This document shows, one piece after another, positions 21,619-31,935 of a DNA stretch of 64,000 nt. The notes below the pieces were generated by a model. The model was not told the DNA's origin, made no database searches, and was given only the letters and a program-made list of their open reading frames with translations. Position 1 is the first letter of the stretch, and each line of letters starts with the position of its first letter. The stretch is from Brienomyrus brachyistius (taxonomy: Eukaryota; Chordata; Actinopteri; Osteoglossiformes; Mormyridae): NCBI RefSeq assembly GCF_023856365.1, contig NW_026042704.1:52416-116415 (forward strand), given 5' to 3'. A program made the position numbers and the translations under genes.

Positions 21619-22856
21619 TGTGAAAACGGGTCTTTAATCGGGGAAACGGAGCGGGTAGAGCAGGACGGAACGCAGGCATTGACAAACTACAATGACGGAC
21701 AGGGCAAACAGGTAAGACCAGGACTTAAAATAGGTCATGACTAATCAAAGTAATCGGGCAAAGCAGGAGACGATCAGGGAAGCACACGTGGGTAATCAGG
21801 GGGCGTGGCACACACGAGGAGCGGACAAGCCGGGCATATATGTATATCTATATAAAACCTCATTAATGAGGGACAGGGAACAGAACGGACAGACAGAACT
21901 GGCACAGGGGAAGGAGCCAGGACAAGACTTGACATAAGACAGGAAAGGCAGAGAAACAGATCAGAAAGGGGGACACGGAGGGAACAGGCAGGACAAAAGG
22001 ACCGGGAGTGAACGAAGGGAACATCGGGGAAAGAGGAGCAGAAGCCAGAGGGACGAGGGACAAAGAGAGGAGGGACAGAGACAGGAGGAACAAAGCGAGG
22101 GGGAGCAGAGGCAGGAGGGACAAAGACGGGAGGCCAGGGAGAGAAGGAGGGGGAACCAAGAGGAGCCCGAGGGAGACCCAGCGGGCGACGGGAGGCAGCC
22201 GGAAGGGCTGCAGGCGGCCGGGAGGCCGGAGCCGGAGGGGCCGAGGAGACGGGGTGAGGGACAGACGCAGGGACGAAGGAGGGAGTCGGAGGGGAGACCA
22301 GGGAAGGGGACGAAGGAGCTGGAAGGGACCCTGGCGAGGGCAAGGAGAGAGGGGGAGCCGCAGCAGACGGCGACGTCCTCCGACACGCCAGAGCGGGAGG
22401 ACCAGCAGGCGAATGAGGAGCCGCCGTCGGGGGGCCCGCAGGCAACCGATAAGACGCCGGAGGAGGGACCGAGGCAGGGCGACGAGGCCGCGGAGGGGGA
22501 CCCGCAGACGACAGCCGACCCGGAGGGCCAGGACCCGCAGGTGCCGACCAAGCCCTAGTGCCGGCGAGGGAGGGCGAGCCAGGGGGCTGGGCGGGTGGGA
22601 CCCCAGCCGTGCGTCTGTGTCCTCTCCCCTTATGGGACACAGACATAAGGACCTGCGGCCGGGGTCGGGCTCGTCGGGGTGAGGGTACCAGAGTCACAGG
22701 GGGAGAAGGGACTGGAGTGGGGCCAGGGACTGGAGCTGCAGGCTGCAGAGGGGGCGCCTGCCCGGGAGCTGCAGGCAGGGAAAGCGCCTCGGACGTGGGC
22801 GCGGTAGCTGCAGGCAGCGGAGACGGCTGCTCGGGCTCTGGGGCCGCAGGGGGCAC
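21619..22856 (-). repeat. GC-rich retroelement-like block with proline-rich frame, unit 1
   Basis: A block of about 1.24 kb with strong purine bias on the plus strand, sharply different from its AT-rich satellite flanks. The minus strand has one long open frame (22856-21774, no ATG start) made of Pro, Ser, Ala and Arg runs. It then reads into TGCCACGCCCCCTGATTACC and ends near GATTAAAGACCCGTTTTCAC (an ATTAAA poly(A)-like signal). I infer the 3' end of an LTR-type retroelement with a proline-rich tail. The long frame follows from base bias and is not a supported gene. Flanks on both sides are satellite sequence, so it is inserted in a monomer. Confidence 0.5.
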
Positions 22857-22913
22857 TTATTTTATTATATAAAATAAGTGTCACACAACCGGGGTGACAT
22901 GCCTTGCCTGCTT
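22857..22913. repeat. Isolated satellite half-monomer
   Basis: TATAAAATAAGTGTCACACA then ACCGGGGTGACATGCCTTGC is block A of the satellite, cut after CTGCTT. It shows that the Tc1 element and the GC-rich block both lie within what was the end of the satellite array. Copy: 46489-46545. Confidence 0.85.
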
Positions 22914-23345
22914 GTGGGATGAGGAAGACTCAGGGACTGGAAATGGGATTAAAACTGAAGATGTGCTCATTCCTTTGTGTATTTACAAATTTTCCTTCCG
23001 TCAGACATGAGGAGTTTGCTGCTATATTTGGCACTAATAGAGATTCTGATGCTGCTATTTTTATTGTCTATTAGTTTGTTATTATTTACAAGTTCTGTTG
23101 TGTTTTTGCATTTTTCTCTTCTGGTTAATTAACTGCTGTCTGTTTGCTGTGAAGTATGAGTGTGGTGAGTAAGACTCAGGGACTGGAAGTGGGATTACAA
23201 CTAAAGATAACATGCTTATTCCTTTTTGTATTGTTTACAAATTTCCTTCCGTCAAACATGAGGAGTTTGCTGCTATATTGTGCACTAACAGAGATTCTGA
23301 TGCTGCTATTTTTATTGTTTATAAATGTGTTATTGTTTCCAAGTT
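22914..23345. repeat. Duplicated ~245-bp sequence
   Basis: AAGACTCAGGGACTGGAAAT ... GAGGAGTTTGCTGCTATATT ... GATGCTGCTATTTTTATTGT occurs at about 22924-23095 and again, diverged, at about 23169-23345. Identity is clearly lower than between the 24-kb units, so this duplication is older. The 63-residue frame at 23156-23347 is not convincing. Copies: 46546-46977. Confidence 0.75.
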
Positions 23346-23409
23346 GAGTATTCAATAAATGCTAAATTGAGAAATTTTGTGTATCGTTTGTTATTATTAG
23401 TGTGATATT

Positions 23410-23521
23410 TTACCATGCAAATAGAGGGGAAAACGTCCAATTATCGGCCAAAAAAAATCAGCAGCATATATCGGCCATCGCCTGACCCTTGACTTGAAAA
23501 ACCCATATCGGTCGACCTCTA
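23410..23521. mobile_element. hAT-like transposon terminus
   Basis: ATTATCGGCC ... ATATCGGCCATCGCC ... CCCATATCGGTCGACCTCTA is the inverse of the TAGAGGTCGACCGATA terminal sequence of a fish hAT-type element with its ATCGGCC subterminal repeats. The element interior would lie to the left; no transposase remains and the other end was not found. Copy: 47042-47153. Confidence 0.55.
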
Positions 23522-23560
23522 GTAACAGTACATTCTGTCCAATTCATCCATCGAGTTAAG

Positions 23561-23860
23561 TCACACACCCACTTGAGGGGGCACTCCGGCAGACGTGAGG
23601 ATGGGGATGTTCTTTCCGCTATAACATCCACTGCAGAAGTACATCTCGCTCCTGTTCACAGGGCTTACTTCAATGATGAAGCAGGGCTGGTTGTCTGGAC
23701 AAGAAGTTGTCCTGCTGCTGGGTCTCGGTGCCGTTTTTCCACCTAAGCTTGAAGGTGGAAATGTGTTCCAACTTGGTCCCTGGGACTGCAGCATAGCCAA
23801 ACATCGCGAGCAGCGTCGGCCACACCCACCACCAGAACCATCACACCGTCCTATACACAT
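23561..23860 (-). CDS. Unassigned Cys-rich ORF, unit 1
   Basis: 99 residues on the minus strand. The N-terminal part has six cysteines (CIGRCDGSGGGCGRRCSRC and one later), then PCFIIEVSPVNRSEMYFCSG, CYSGKNIPILTSAG and the end VPPQVGV. I do not recognise it. TTCTTCTTTATGTGTATAG next to the ATG could be a splice acceptor, so this may be an exon rather than a whole gene, possibly read in another frame. Unit 2 (47193-47492) differs by Pro to Ser at about residue 36. Confidence 0.25.
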   Translation of the reverse strand: MCIGRCDGSGGGCGRRCSRCLAMLQSQGPSWNTFPPSSLGGKTAPRPSSRTTSCPDNQPCFIIEVSPVNRSEMYFCSGCYSGKNIPILTSAGVPPQVGV

Positions 23861-23879
23861 AAAGAAGAACTAAAACATA

Positions 23880-24465
23880 GAGTGTTGTGACAATCTATGC
23901 GTTAATGTTTGGCAGCATAGGTGATTCATTAAAATTATACCGAAGAATGGAAAATGTGATATTTAGAATATTTTTTGCCATTTAGTAGCTAATTTAAGCA
24001 CTTACCCAATGCCTCAATTTGTTTTAGGTCAGTAATGTCTGAGCCAAAAGAATGAATGTATGAATTTAATACAATTCACCCACTCCCACCCACACACAAA
24101 TCTGAAATTCAATTTAAGACACTTCTTAAACATTAGTGCATTAACAAAAAAGGAAAATCTTAAGAGATTCAGTAGGATTTTCTATGTTAGACTTAAGCTA
24201 ATAGTTCAATAGTTTTTACATATTTCAATATACCAATTTGACTTTAATGTTGAAACAGATGCTAAAACATGGAATAATTTCATAACTAGAGAAACATGTT
24301 ATTCACAAACACTAGCAAAGGTAGCTTATAGTTAAGCTTACTTAAGTCAGCAAGTCAGGCTACAGTGTGTAAGAATAGTCGTAAACGATAATTTGTCTCA
24401 GTCTTACATGACAGAATAAGTAAACAGAAAATATAAAATGGCTGAAACAGCGTCATTAACGCCAG
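23880..24465. other. Stretch without recognised gene
   Basis: AT-rich DNA with no recognised repeat or exon. Copy: 47512-48097. Confidence 0.5.
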
Positions 24466-24591
24466 CTACAGTAGAGGCGCAGAAAAGGTGTCATGACTGA
24501 AGTATTCCCAAACTCTGGAAGACCGTATGCGAGCCTTTTTTGCCGCGTGTTTCTCCAGAGGCTCCGGAGCTCCGCTGGTTGACACAGCCAT
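24466..24591 (-). pseudogene. BED-finger-like N-terminal ORF (hAT/ZBED type), unit 1
   Basis: 41 residues from an ATG in good context (ACCAACATGG): MAVSTSGAPEPLEKHAAKKA then RIRSSRVWEYFSHD and an early end ...SAPLL. The S-R-V-W-x-Y-F motif after a basic stretch is the start of a BED zinc finger as in hAT transposases and ZBED proteins. The Cys/His residues that should follow are absent, so it is a truncated fragment or a first exon whose partner is missing. Copy: 48098-48223. Confidence 0.4.
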
Positions 24592-24861
24592 GTTGGTTCA
24601 TGTGCAGGGGGACGAGCGGCAAATTTCTTTTTTGCAGGGTGGTAGGTGATGTCTCATTAATATTTATGAGAGAAGTGCTACATGATTGGCCAGTGCATGC
24701 CTTACAAAATGGTGCGGCACTGCATCCAAGCCTGCGGCACTCAGAGTCACAAATACAGTGGAAACCATTTGTAGTAATTACGTCTGTCTGGCTGATTTCC
24801 AACTAATTGATATTTGTATATTTATTACATGAATATAAGGTAATATAAGGTAATAGAAGAG

Positions 24862-25307
24862 GTATTTAATGGTTTTCCATCTGAGGAATTTGCAAAAAAC
24901 TGCAGTGCATGATGGGTCGGACCTAAAGGCTGCCTTAACGTCCTCATCTGTATGACGACATACATCAAGACTAGGAAGGTGCATAATGTTCATGTCTGGT
25001 TGCGTTTGTTGGTCCAGAAAGTAATTCAATTTCGCCATGTAGGTTACGTTCTTAAAAACTGCTTGGATATAGCCCGATTATATGCTGTGGGCCTTTTAAT
25101 TTCTTTGTTTACCAGGTAGGCTACCTTCTTTAAACTGCGTTTTGTTAGACTACATATTTAGGGAGGTCTTTATAAATTTATAGTAGTCTTCATAAATATG
25201 TGCATAGTTTAGCCTAACCCAGCCACTTAAGGGAGAAAGCCAGCTCAACTAGGTGTCGGTCCCAAGCCCGGATTAATGGGGAGGGTTGGCGTCAAGAAAT
25301 AAAGAGA
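24862..25307. repeat. Inverted-repeat arm (left) across unit 1/2 junction
   Basis: 446 bp from GTATTTAATGGTTTTCC to AAATAAAGAGA. It contains about 120 bp missing in the right arm. In this part the minus strand has an ATG frame (25038 down) beginning MAKLNYFLDQQTQPDMN that I do not recognise. The outer ends do not show obvious terminal inverted repeats or target duplications, so a transposon origin is not shown. Confidence 0.85.
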
Positions 25308-25747
25308 CTGTATCTTCACTGCATGACTGATGTCAAAATGTGTGAAATATGTGGTTGTATTAATAAATGCATTAAAGTAGGTTAATGATTCTGTGCTGTC
25401 TAAATTGTATAGAAAATTTCTACGTATAGCCAAACAAATCTCCTCCTGTTTGAAAAGGCATAGAAAAAGCAATTTAGCCACTAAAACTTTACAGTTTTTG
25501 TGAGGGACAGTCGAATTCTCTCGTTTCTCTCGTCAAGTTTTTTTGTGATCCTGCACCTACACTTTGCCGGCCCCAGGAGGATGGGCTCCCCCTTTGAGTT
25601 TGGTCCCTCCCAAGGTTTCTTCCTTCTTGGGAGTTTTTCCATGCTATCGGCGCCTATGGCTTACTCACTGGGGGCTTTGGGTGGGCATGATATAAAGCAA
25701 AGCATTTTCCCTCCCAGTTTCCTCCTCTGGTCCACATTGCAGGACCA

Positions 25748-27935
25748 TCAGCCATCAGAAACAGCCAGACGGTCTCCTTCAGCTTCTTTAGTGTCCTTGG
25801 AAGCCAAGGCAGTTTTAGGTCTGAGAAGAGGTTTATCAGAAGGACACATATTACGTCGTTTGTCCTGAAATGTAACATGGGGAGGAAAAGTTAAGCGGTT
25901 TAGTCAGATTGGAGTCGTTTATTCAGCAGTGGCAGCGCCAGTGACTTAATGCTACAGGTGCTATAGGGGAGTGAGATTATTTAGACCGGGTGCTTTAGCT
26001 TTTCAGCTTATGTAGATGGTGTATAGAAGCACACAGCACGATAAGCTACAGCATGGATAAAATAGGATAAAATATGAAATTCTAACGTCTAGCTCACAGA
26101 GCCTCTATGTGTACTTTGAAGAAAAAATACACTACAAGTATGCTGTAAAAACCGCAAAAATGTCTTACACAATATACAGATTTTACAGATAGTTAAAGAA
26201 AAAATGAAACCAATATTTTGGGGGTGCTGTGGGGGTACTATGGTCATTGGAGGAGGAGCTAGAGCCCCCCCCCCCAAGCTTTTCCTTGGTGCTGCCACTG
26301 TTGTTCAGATTAAAAGTAACATTGTCATTAATAAACAGTACTCTGATCAAATTTTTGCATGTACAAACACAATCAAAGTTTAACCACATGTTTAGACACA
26401 ATTCACACACCTGTTACATTTCCATAATGCTAAGACTCTCTACACTTACTTCATCCACTTTCTTGTTTGGTACACAGTCATTTGATGGATGTGTAAGATC
26501 ATTACCAGACCGTCTGCTGCAAACTCTACAGTTAATGAATGGCTGCAAAAACACACAGACACACAAAAACAGTATTTAAAGAGTGGTGGGCAATAAATAC
26601 AGTGAGAGAAGGTGTAGTAAAGATATATCTAATGATTTAAGGCAGAGCTGCTGGAGTGCAGGGTTTAATGACACAGAACAATTTTAGAGGAAAGAGCTTC
26701 CAAAGCAGGGTCACCATAAGGCTATATTATACAAAGCAAGTTCATCTAAAAGTATGAACAACAAATCCCGTTTAACTGAACACTGCTCTGTATTAAAATA
26801 CTGTCCTCCGATCAAGCTAAGTGGTCCTGTAGTTCACTATTTAAAGAGGTAAATTTAAAGGGTAATTCACACTGCACATCTACCCTGCTCTGACCAGGTT
26901 TAATTACTGGCTTTCTAATTAAAACAAGAGTTAAGTCCTGCCCTTTCACCACAAAACACCACACTGCCATTTAAGGCTGATTTCAACAATGAGTTTTAGT
27001 TAACCTGGCTCGATTGAGTTAACTCTGGGTATGTAAAACCCGCTTTGTAGTACAGCCCACAGGTCTTTAAATAAGGCCAGCTAGGGTTCATAGCTCGAAG
27101 CATAATCTACAGGTCACCCCTCAGATGATTAGCATTTGCTTCTGCCTGGTAATCCAGCCTTTAAGCCTGTAAACCTACTAAAATTTGAGAATAAGGTGAA
27201 GGAACTGGCTCTTTGAGGCCACCTATGTATTTGTTACTTTATTGTTGGCTAACTTTCCCCCGCAGGGCATCAAAAAAGTTAACATGAACCTAAATTAATT
27301 TGCTAACTGATATGTCCAATGCTCACAGTCACAGTGACTCTTTACTTACCCTCTTGTCCATGAAAATACAGTCAGCCCGATGGTCTGTTGCAGTTGACTT
27401 TGGACATTTTGTTGCTCTCAAGAGAATCTCAATGTCAATGTATTCACTGCTGATCTAAATCACATAAACACGTTATATACAAAATTGCCTACAACTGTTT
27501 TAAAGGCAATATAACAAACAATAATCACCCAAAAAATGGCAAACTGTCACAGACTTGACTGCAGCAGATTCAGAGAGAAACTGTGAGAAGGTAAAATTGA
27601 CCAGGGCTGAGATATACAACCATCACTTTCATTGTGAAGAGACATTAAGCATCATATGCATTGAAATTAAAACATCAAAATCAATGTGATACTCATTAGT
27701 TCAGCTTGCAGATGATGAAAGTTTCACACTTTTGTAAACACTTTCTCAGCAGTTACCTTCGGACGGCCCTGGATGTTATAGAAATTCATGTGCTGACGGG
27801 TTCCTTGATGAGCATTTTCGACTGCGAGTTTAATGGCCGTCTTGTGAGTGCAGGGAGACTGTGGTAATCTTGCTGGGCCTCTGTGGAGATAAGCAGAGCT
27901 CCATAAGCCAAAACCAGAAGCAGCAGGCGGGTCAT
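25748..27935 (-). pseudogene. Chemerin-like (rarres2-like) gene, unit 2 copy, exon 1 frameshift
   Basis: Same four exons: 27935-27757, 27454-27350, 26542-26450 and 25864-25748. Exon 1 carries the same 179-bp length and frame loss as unit 1, so the defect predates the tandem duplication or was spread by conversion. Exon 4 is open here: CGA (25856-25858) replaces the TGA of unit 1, and the exon reads 38 residues to its terminal TGA. Introns are about 302, 807 and 585 bp. An alternative is that exon 1 has an unrecognised start or splice form that restores the frame; I see none. Confidence 0.65.
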
Positions 27936-28081
27936 CTTCCTCTCAGCTTTGAAGGGAGAAGCAGGACTGAGGACACTGATCTGTGGTCCCCTTATCCAGC
28001 ACGTCCAGGGGCGTGTCCTTCACTCGAAACAAACAGACCTTTGAACAACATTGGAAAACTCTTCAGGATGAATTGAGGCAG

Positions 28082-29430
28082 GTGGTCAAGTGGGTTTATT
28101 GTTATTTCAGCAATATACACAGTACACAGTGAAAGGAAACATTGTTCCTCCTGGACCACGGTGCAACACAAAGAAGAAAAACAGAAACAACACAAGATGA
28201 CACAAGTGCGGGCAAGATAGAACTATACAGAGTGAAAGGAGCACAAACAGAGGGAGAAAGTGCAAGATAAACACAAGAGCAACAATACAATACTACAGGA
28301 CAAGACAGCGCAGTCAAGAACACAGAGTGCAGCCAGAGCTAACCTGAATAGGGGCATCAAGGTTGCCAGGCAGGCAGAGAAACAGAAAATAGAGGTCTAC
28401 TTCACATACAACAACCCACAGTGGGTGTGGCAGGGAATACAACACATTACAAACTTCAAAGGCAACAACACCGTCACTGTTAACAGCAACGCCCTTTTAG
28501 CAAAGGAGCTAAACAGCTTCTTTGCTCGTCTGGAGGAACACAGAGCAGACATAGCCACACTGCCCCCTCCCCCAATCTCCAGCACTCACAGACTCCCTCT
28601 GCAGGAACACCACGCGAGAAGGCACATTGCATCTCTAGGTGTGTGGAGTTTAAGACAAGGCAAGTGATGCTACGATAATATAATTCCTTGGTAAGACCCC
28701 ACCTAGAATATTGTGTGCGGGTTTGGTTACCATACCTTAAGAAGGACATTGCTGCCTTGGAAAAGGTGCAACGTAGGGCAACGAGAATGATTCCTGGTCT
28801 TAGAGGAATGTCTAATGAGGAGAGGTTAGCTGAGCTGAATCTGTTTAGCCTCGAGCAAAGGAGACTAAGGGGGGACATAATCCAGGTGTTTAAGATTCTA
28901 ACAGGTCTGGATGCTGTTCAGCCAAATGGCTATTTCAATGTTAGTTTAAATACCAGAACTCGTGGCCATAAGTGGAAATTAGCTGGAGAACATTTTAAAA
29001 CGAATTTGATGAAGCATTTCTGTACACAGCGTGTAGTTAGAGTATGGAATAGTCTTCCTGTTATTGTAACACAAGCTAAAACCCTGGGTTCTTTTAAATC
29101 AGAGCTAGATAAGATTTTTGAGCTATTAGCTAAGTTCTCCTCAAAGGAGCTTGATGGGCCGAATGGCCTCCTCTCATTTGTAAATCTCTTTGGTTCTTAT
29201 GAGTCAGCTTACAGAGATGAGGTCCAGAAACTGATAGGTTGGAGTTCAGCAAACAATTTGGCACTAAACAGCACAAAGACAAAGGAATCACTGACTTCAG
29301 GAAGGATGGAGGCGACACTGGCCTGCCTAGATGGATGGATGGATGTTTTTATTGACATTGTAAGTACAATGAGATTTAGTTTGGAACGCGCCAGCAGCTA
29401 CACAGTATATTTACAATTATATAGATTGTG
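28082..29430 (+). repeat. Composite L2/CR1/L2 region, unit 2
   Basis: Same arrangement as in unit 1: inverted L2 tail 28082-28310, L2 linker 28325-28642, CR1-like 3' end 28646-29202, L2 RT fragment and tail 29204-29430. The translated reading frames are identical to those of unit 1. Confidence 0.65.
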
Positions 29431-29519
29431 AGGCATAAAATAAGGTGTGAGTAATATAACATAACGACATAATATAAGTAATCATTAATTAATCATTACA
29501 GATGGTATGAGGTGTGAAC

Positions 29520-30521
29520 CGCTAGGCTGCTATGGCATGTTTGGTATCAAACCGATGGAAAATCACTCCAGTTTCCAAATCTGGTCAGTGGTTACCACGA
29601 AAGTGAATATATCAAAAGTTACACCAGCCTAACGAAAATCATCAATACAAGGGAAATCACTCTGGTCATAAATCTCAAAAGGACTGATACAGACCCCCTT
29701 CCGAAAGCCCGCCAAATGGATGGTCAGCCATTGGTCCAGGAGTCGAATTCCTGGTCACTCCTATTCACGAACTTTACACTATAAAACCTGGCACCTCAGA
29801 ACAAAGCCAGGAGAGGAGAAACAGAAGGGAGGAGAAAACAAAAGACCATCAGCACGAAGAGAGGCAGAGAACATCAGCCCAAGAGAAGAGAAGCCCACAA
29901 GAAGCCCTCCTGAAGCCTATCAGTGAAGACCCAGCTGGACAGAGAACTGCAACCAAGCCCAAGCTTCACCAGGAGAGGGAATCAGAGGGGCTCCACTCCA
30001 ACAACCGCTGCAAACACCGCGCCTCCCTGAGTGCCATCACCCATCAGCTCATCAGCCTCCGCAACCAACTGCCAAGACCCCCCCCCCCCCCACTCTGCAA
30101 CCAAGTAAACAAACTTCCTTTCATTTATAACAACCTAAACTCCTATTCACCTGCTATATTACTTTAGGACAGTATTTCCACAAATTGCTTGCTTTGCAGA
30201 ACAGTATTTTCCCTTTTAAGGTTACTCATTTTAAATCTGGTCATTGCATTTTCATGATTACATTGTTTGTGTCCACTCCGTTATTTCGTGTTTATTGTTT
30301 GTTAGGTGTAATGTCTGTCTTATGTTAGTTATAGGAATAAATGCATGTCTTTTACACAACTTCAGCCTCCGTTCATTGAGTGCTCACAAGAATCCCTGCC
30401 TGTGCGATCTACGCTCTGAAACCTCAAATTCGCCTGAAATATCGCGAGACTCTCTCTCATTGGCCGTGAGGGGAGCTTCGCTACCGATCGTTTACATTAC
30501 CTGGTGACGCAGCTCGTTGGA
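29520..30521 (+). repeat. LTR-like segment, unit 2
   Basis: Copy of 4290-5290 with TATAAAA at 29780-29786 and AATAAA at about 30336. The poly-C run is one base longer than in unit 1. Confidence 0.35.
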
Positions 30522-30729
30522 CAAGCCTTCTATTCTAACCCAGGTTATTACGTGATACTGGTTATTAATGAGTTCCATTTAAGTCACACATTAACAGACT
30601 CACGGTGTTTCGCAATTGAGTTTGAGCCGACCATTCAGCATAAAAATTGGTTAATAATCACAAGGCACAAGGCAAAGCAATTAAAGCCGATCAGTGGCTC
30701 AAATTGTGCTGTAGCGATTGAAGAACTTT

Positions 30730-30781
30730 TGTCGGAAGTTGGATTCGAACCCACGCCTTACTTGGGAGAACAGAATACCAG
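30730..30781 (-). pseudogene. tRNA-Leu-like 3' half, copies in units 2 and 3
   Basis: Minus strand: TTCTCCCAAGTAAGGCGTGG then GTTCGAATCC and TTCCGACA, the 3' half of a tRNA-Leu, without an A box upstream. Further copies are at 32605-32656, 33535-33586 and 54362-54413. A variant with altered bases next to the B box is at 57427-57478, and a fragment is near 55390. None exists in unit 1. Confidence 0.45.
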
Positions 30782-31188
30782 AATAGAGTAGGTTAAGTCC
30801 AGCCTTGGCTTCCAAGCTGACGTTTTTCTACATATGTGCTTGTGTATCATGGACAGTAAGAGGGGGCAGGCAAGGAGAGAATTTCTCTCTTTGGGGATCA
30901 ATAGAGTGTTGTTATTATAACGTCTAAAAAGTATGATGGTCTGTCGATAAATCAATAAGAAAATAAATGAAGTCGTTTTCGCGAACACGCTGGAAAAGCC
31001 AGGGGCCGGACCGACTGTAGGGGGCGTGGCCAGAGACAGCCTGCTGACCATAGCTGTCAAGTCTCCCGTTTTGGCCGGGAAACTACCGTATTTTACTTCT
31101 CTTTCCCGCCGTCCTCCCGTATTAGTATTTTCCCGTAAATCTCCCTTATAATAATATATATATATATATATATATATTATATTATATA

Positions 31189-31262
31189 GTTGCTGGATAG
31201 TGTAGTGGTAAGATCGCCGCCTTTCACACGGGAGACCGGGGTTCGAATCCCGGTTGTGGCCA
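31189..31262 (+). tRNA. tRNA-like sequence (Asp/Glu-type), unit 2 copy 1
   Basis: It has an A-box-like TAGTGTAGTGGTA and a perfect B box GGTTCGAATCC, with an anticodon-loop-like CTTTCAC (UUC, Glu, if the loop is real) and CGGGAGACCGGGG as in vertebrate tRNA-Asp/Glu genes. The T stem has a mismatch (CGGGG against CCCGG) and I cannot form a convincing acceptor stem, so it may be a tRNA pseudogene or the head of a Pol III repeat. It lies in an AT tract that ends in ATATAG. Confidence 0.5.
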
Positions 31263-31823
31263 AAAATATATTTTATATATTTTATATATTTATATTTATA
31301 TTATATTTTATATAATTTATATTATTTTATATTTCCTGTCTTAAAATGTAAGGGATACTGGAGCCTGGTTGCGGTGGTGGGATGGCTCACGGCGGGTGCC
31401 GGAAAATTTCCTTTATTTTCAAATCCAAACCTTGACAGGTATGCTGCTGTTCCAAATCATGGGTGCATGTTACAAGTGCGGAACATATTTTAACTTAGTA
31501 CTAACTTAGCATCATATTTGATCTGATTCGACTGAATATCCCAGGTTTCCATCTCTCATGCATCTGGTGTGACGTGTTTTCAGACTCTCAGGCTGGCGCA
31601 AAGAAATCTTACGGGAATTGAACGTCTCACTCCGGCCAGCTGACCAAAGTTGGTAACCTTGGTATTGTGTGTAGGAGATTCGCTATAACTATAATTTCGT
31701 TCTCCATTTACATGCCCGTAGTGTCTTTAAGTGTTATGTAGTTTTGCCTGAAACGCAAAAATAAAACAAAGCAATTAAAGCCGATCAGTGGCTCAAATTG
31801 TGCTGTAGCGATTGAAGAACTTT

Positions 31824-31935
31824 TGTCGGAAGTTGGATTCGAACCCACGCCTTACTTGGGAGAACAGAATACCCCTTACTTTGAAAGGCCATTTTCGCTG
31901 CGCAGGAGGGTTGAGACCGCTCGGCCATGGGGCAG
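31824..31935 (-). pseudogene. tRNA-Leu-like chimera with separated A and B boxes
   Basis: On the minus strand an A box TGGCCGAGCGGTCT (as in tRNA-Leu/Ser) is followed by about 65 bp and then TCTCCCAAGTAAGGCGTGGG-TTCGAATCC...TTCCGACA. The latter matches the variable arm, B box and 3' acceptor of vertebrate tRNA-Leu. The 5' end (ACTGCCCCA) cannot pair with the 3' acceptor TTCCGAC, so the gene is broken or chimeric. The length between boxes would allow an intron, as in tRNA-Leu(CAA), but I cannot place one convincingly. Confidence 0.4.

Larger units (their letters stand above)
1..25230. repeat. Macrosatellite unit 1
   Basis: First copy of a ~24-25 kb direct tandem repeat. The first base corresponds to 25231 and to 48863. 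Correspondence to unit 2 is a constant shift of 25230 up to about 5440. The shift is then about 27385 after extra sequence in unit 2, 27404 after a 23-bp indel, and 23632 after the shorter satellite array of unit 2. The choice of position 1 as unit boundary is arbitrary because the array probably continues upstream. Confidence 0.95.

Noticed and set aside
21774..22856. 360-residue proline-rich ORF and overlapping 196- and 224-residue ORFs
   Set aside because: Long open frames exist in several frames at once because of the extreme base bias. There is no ATG at the start and no domain, so I do not call a protein.
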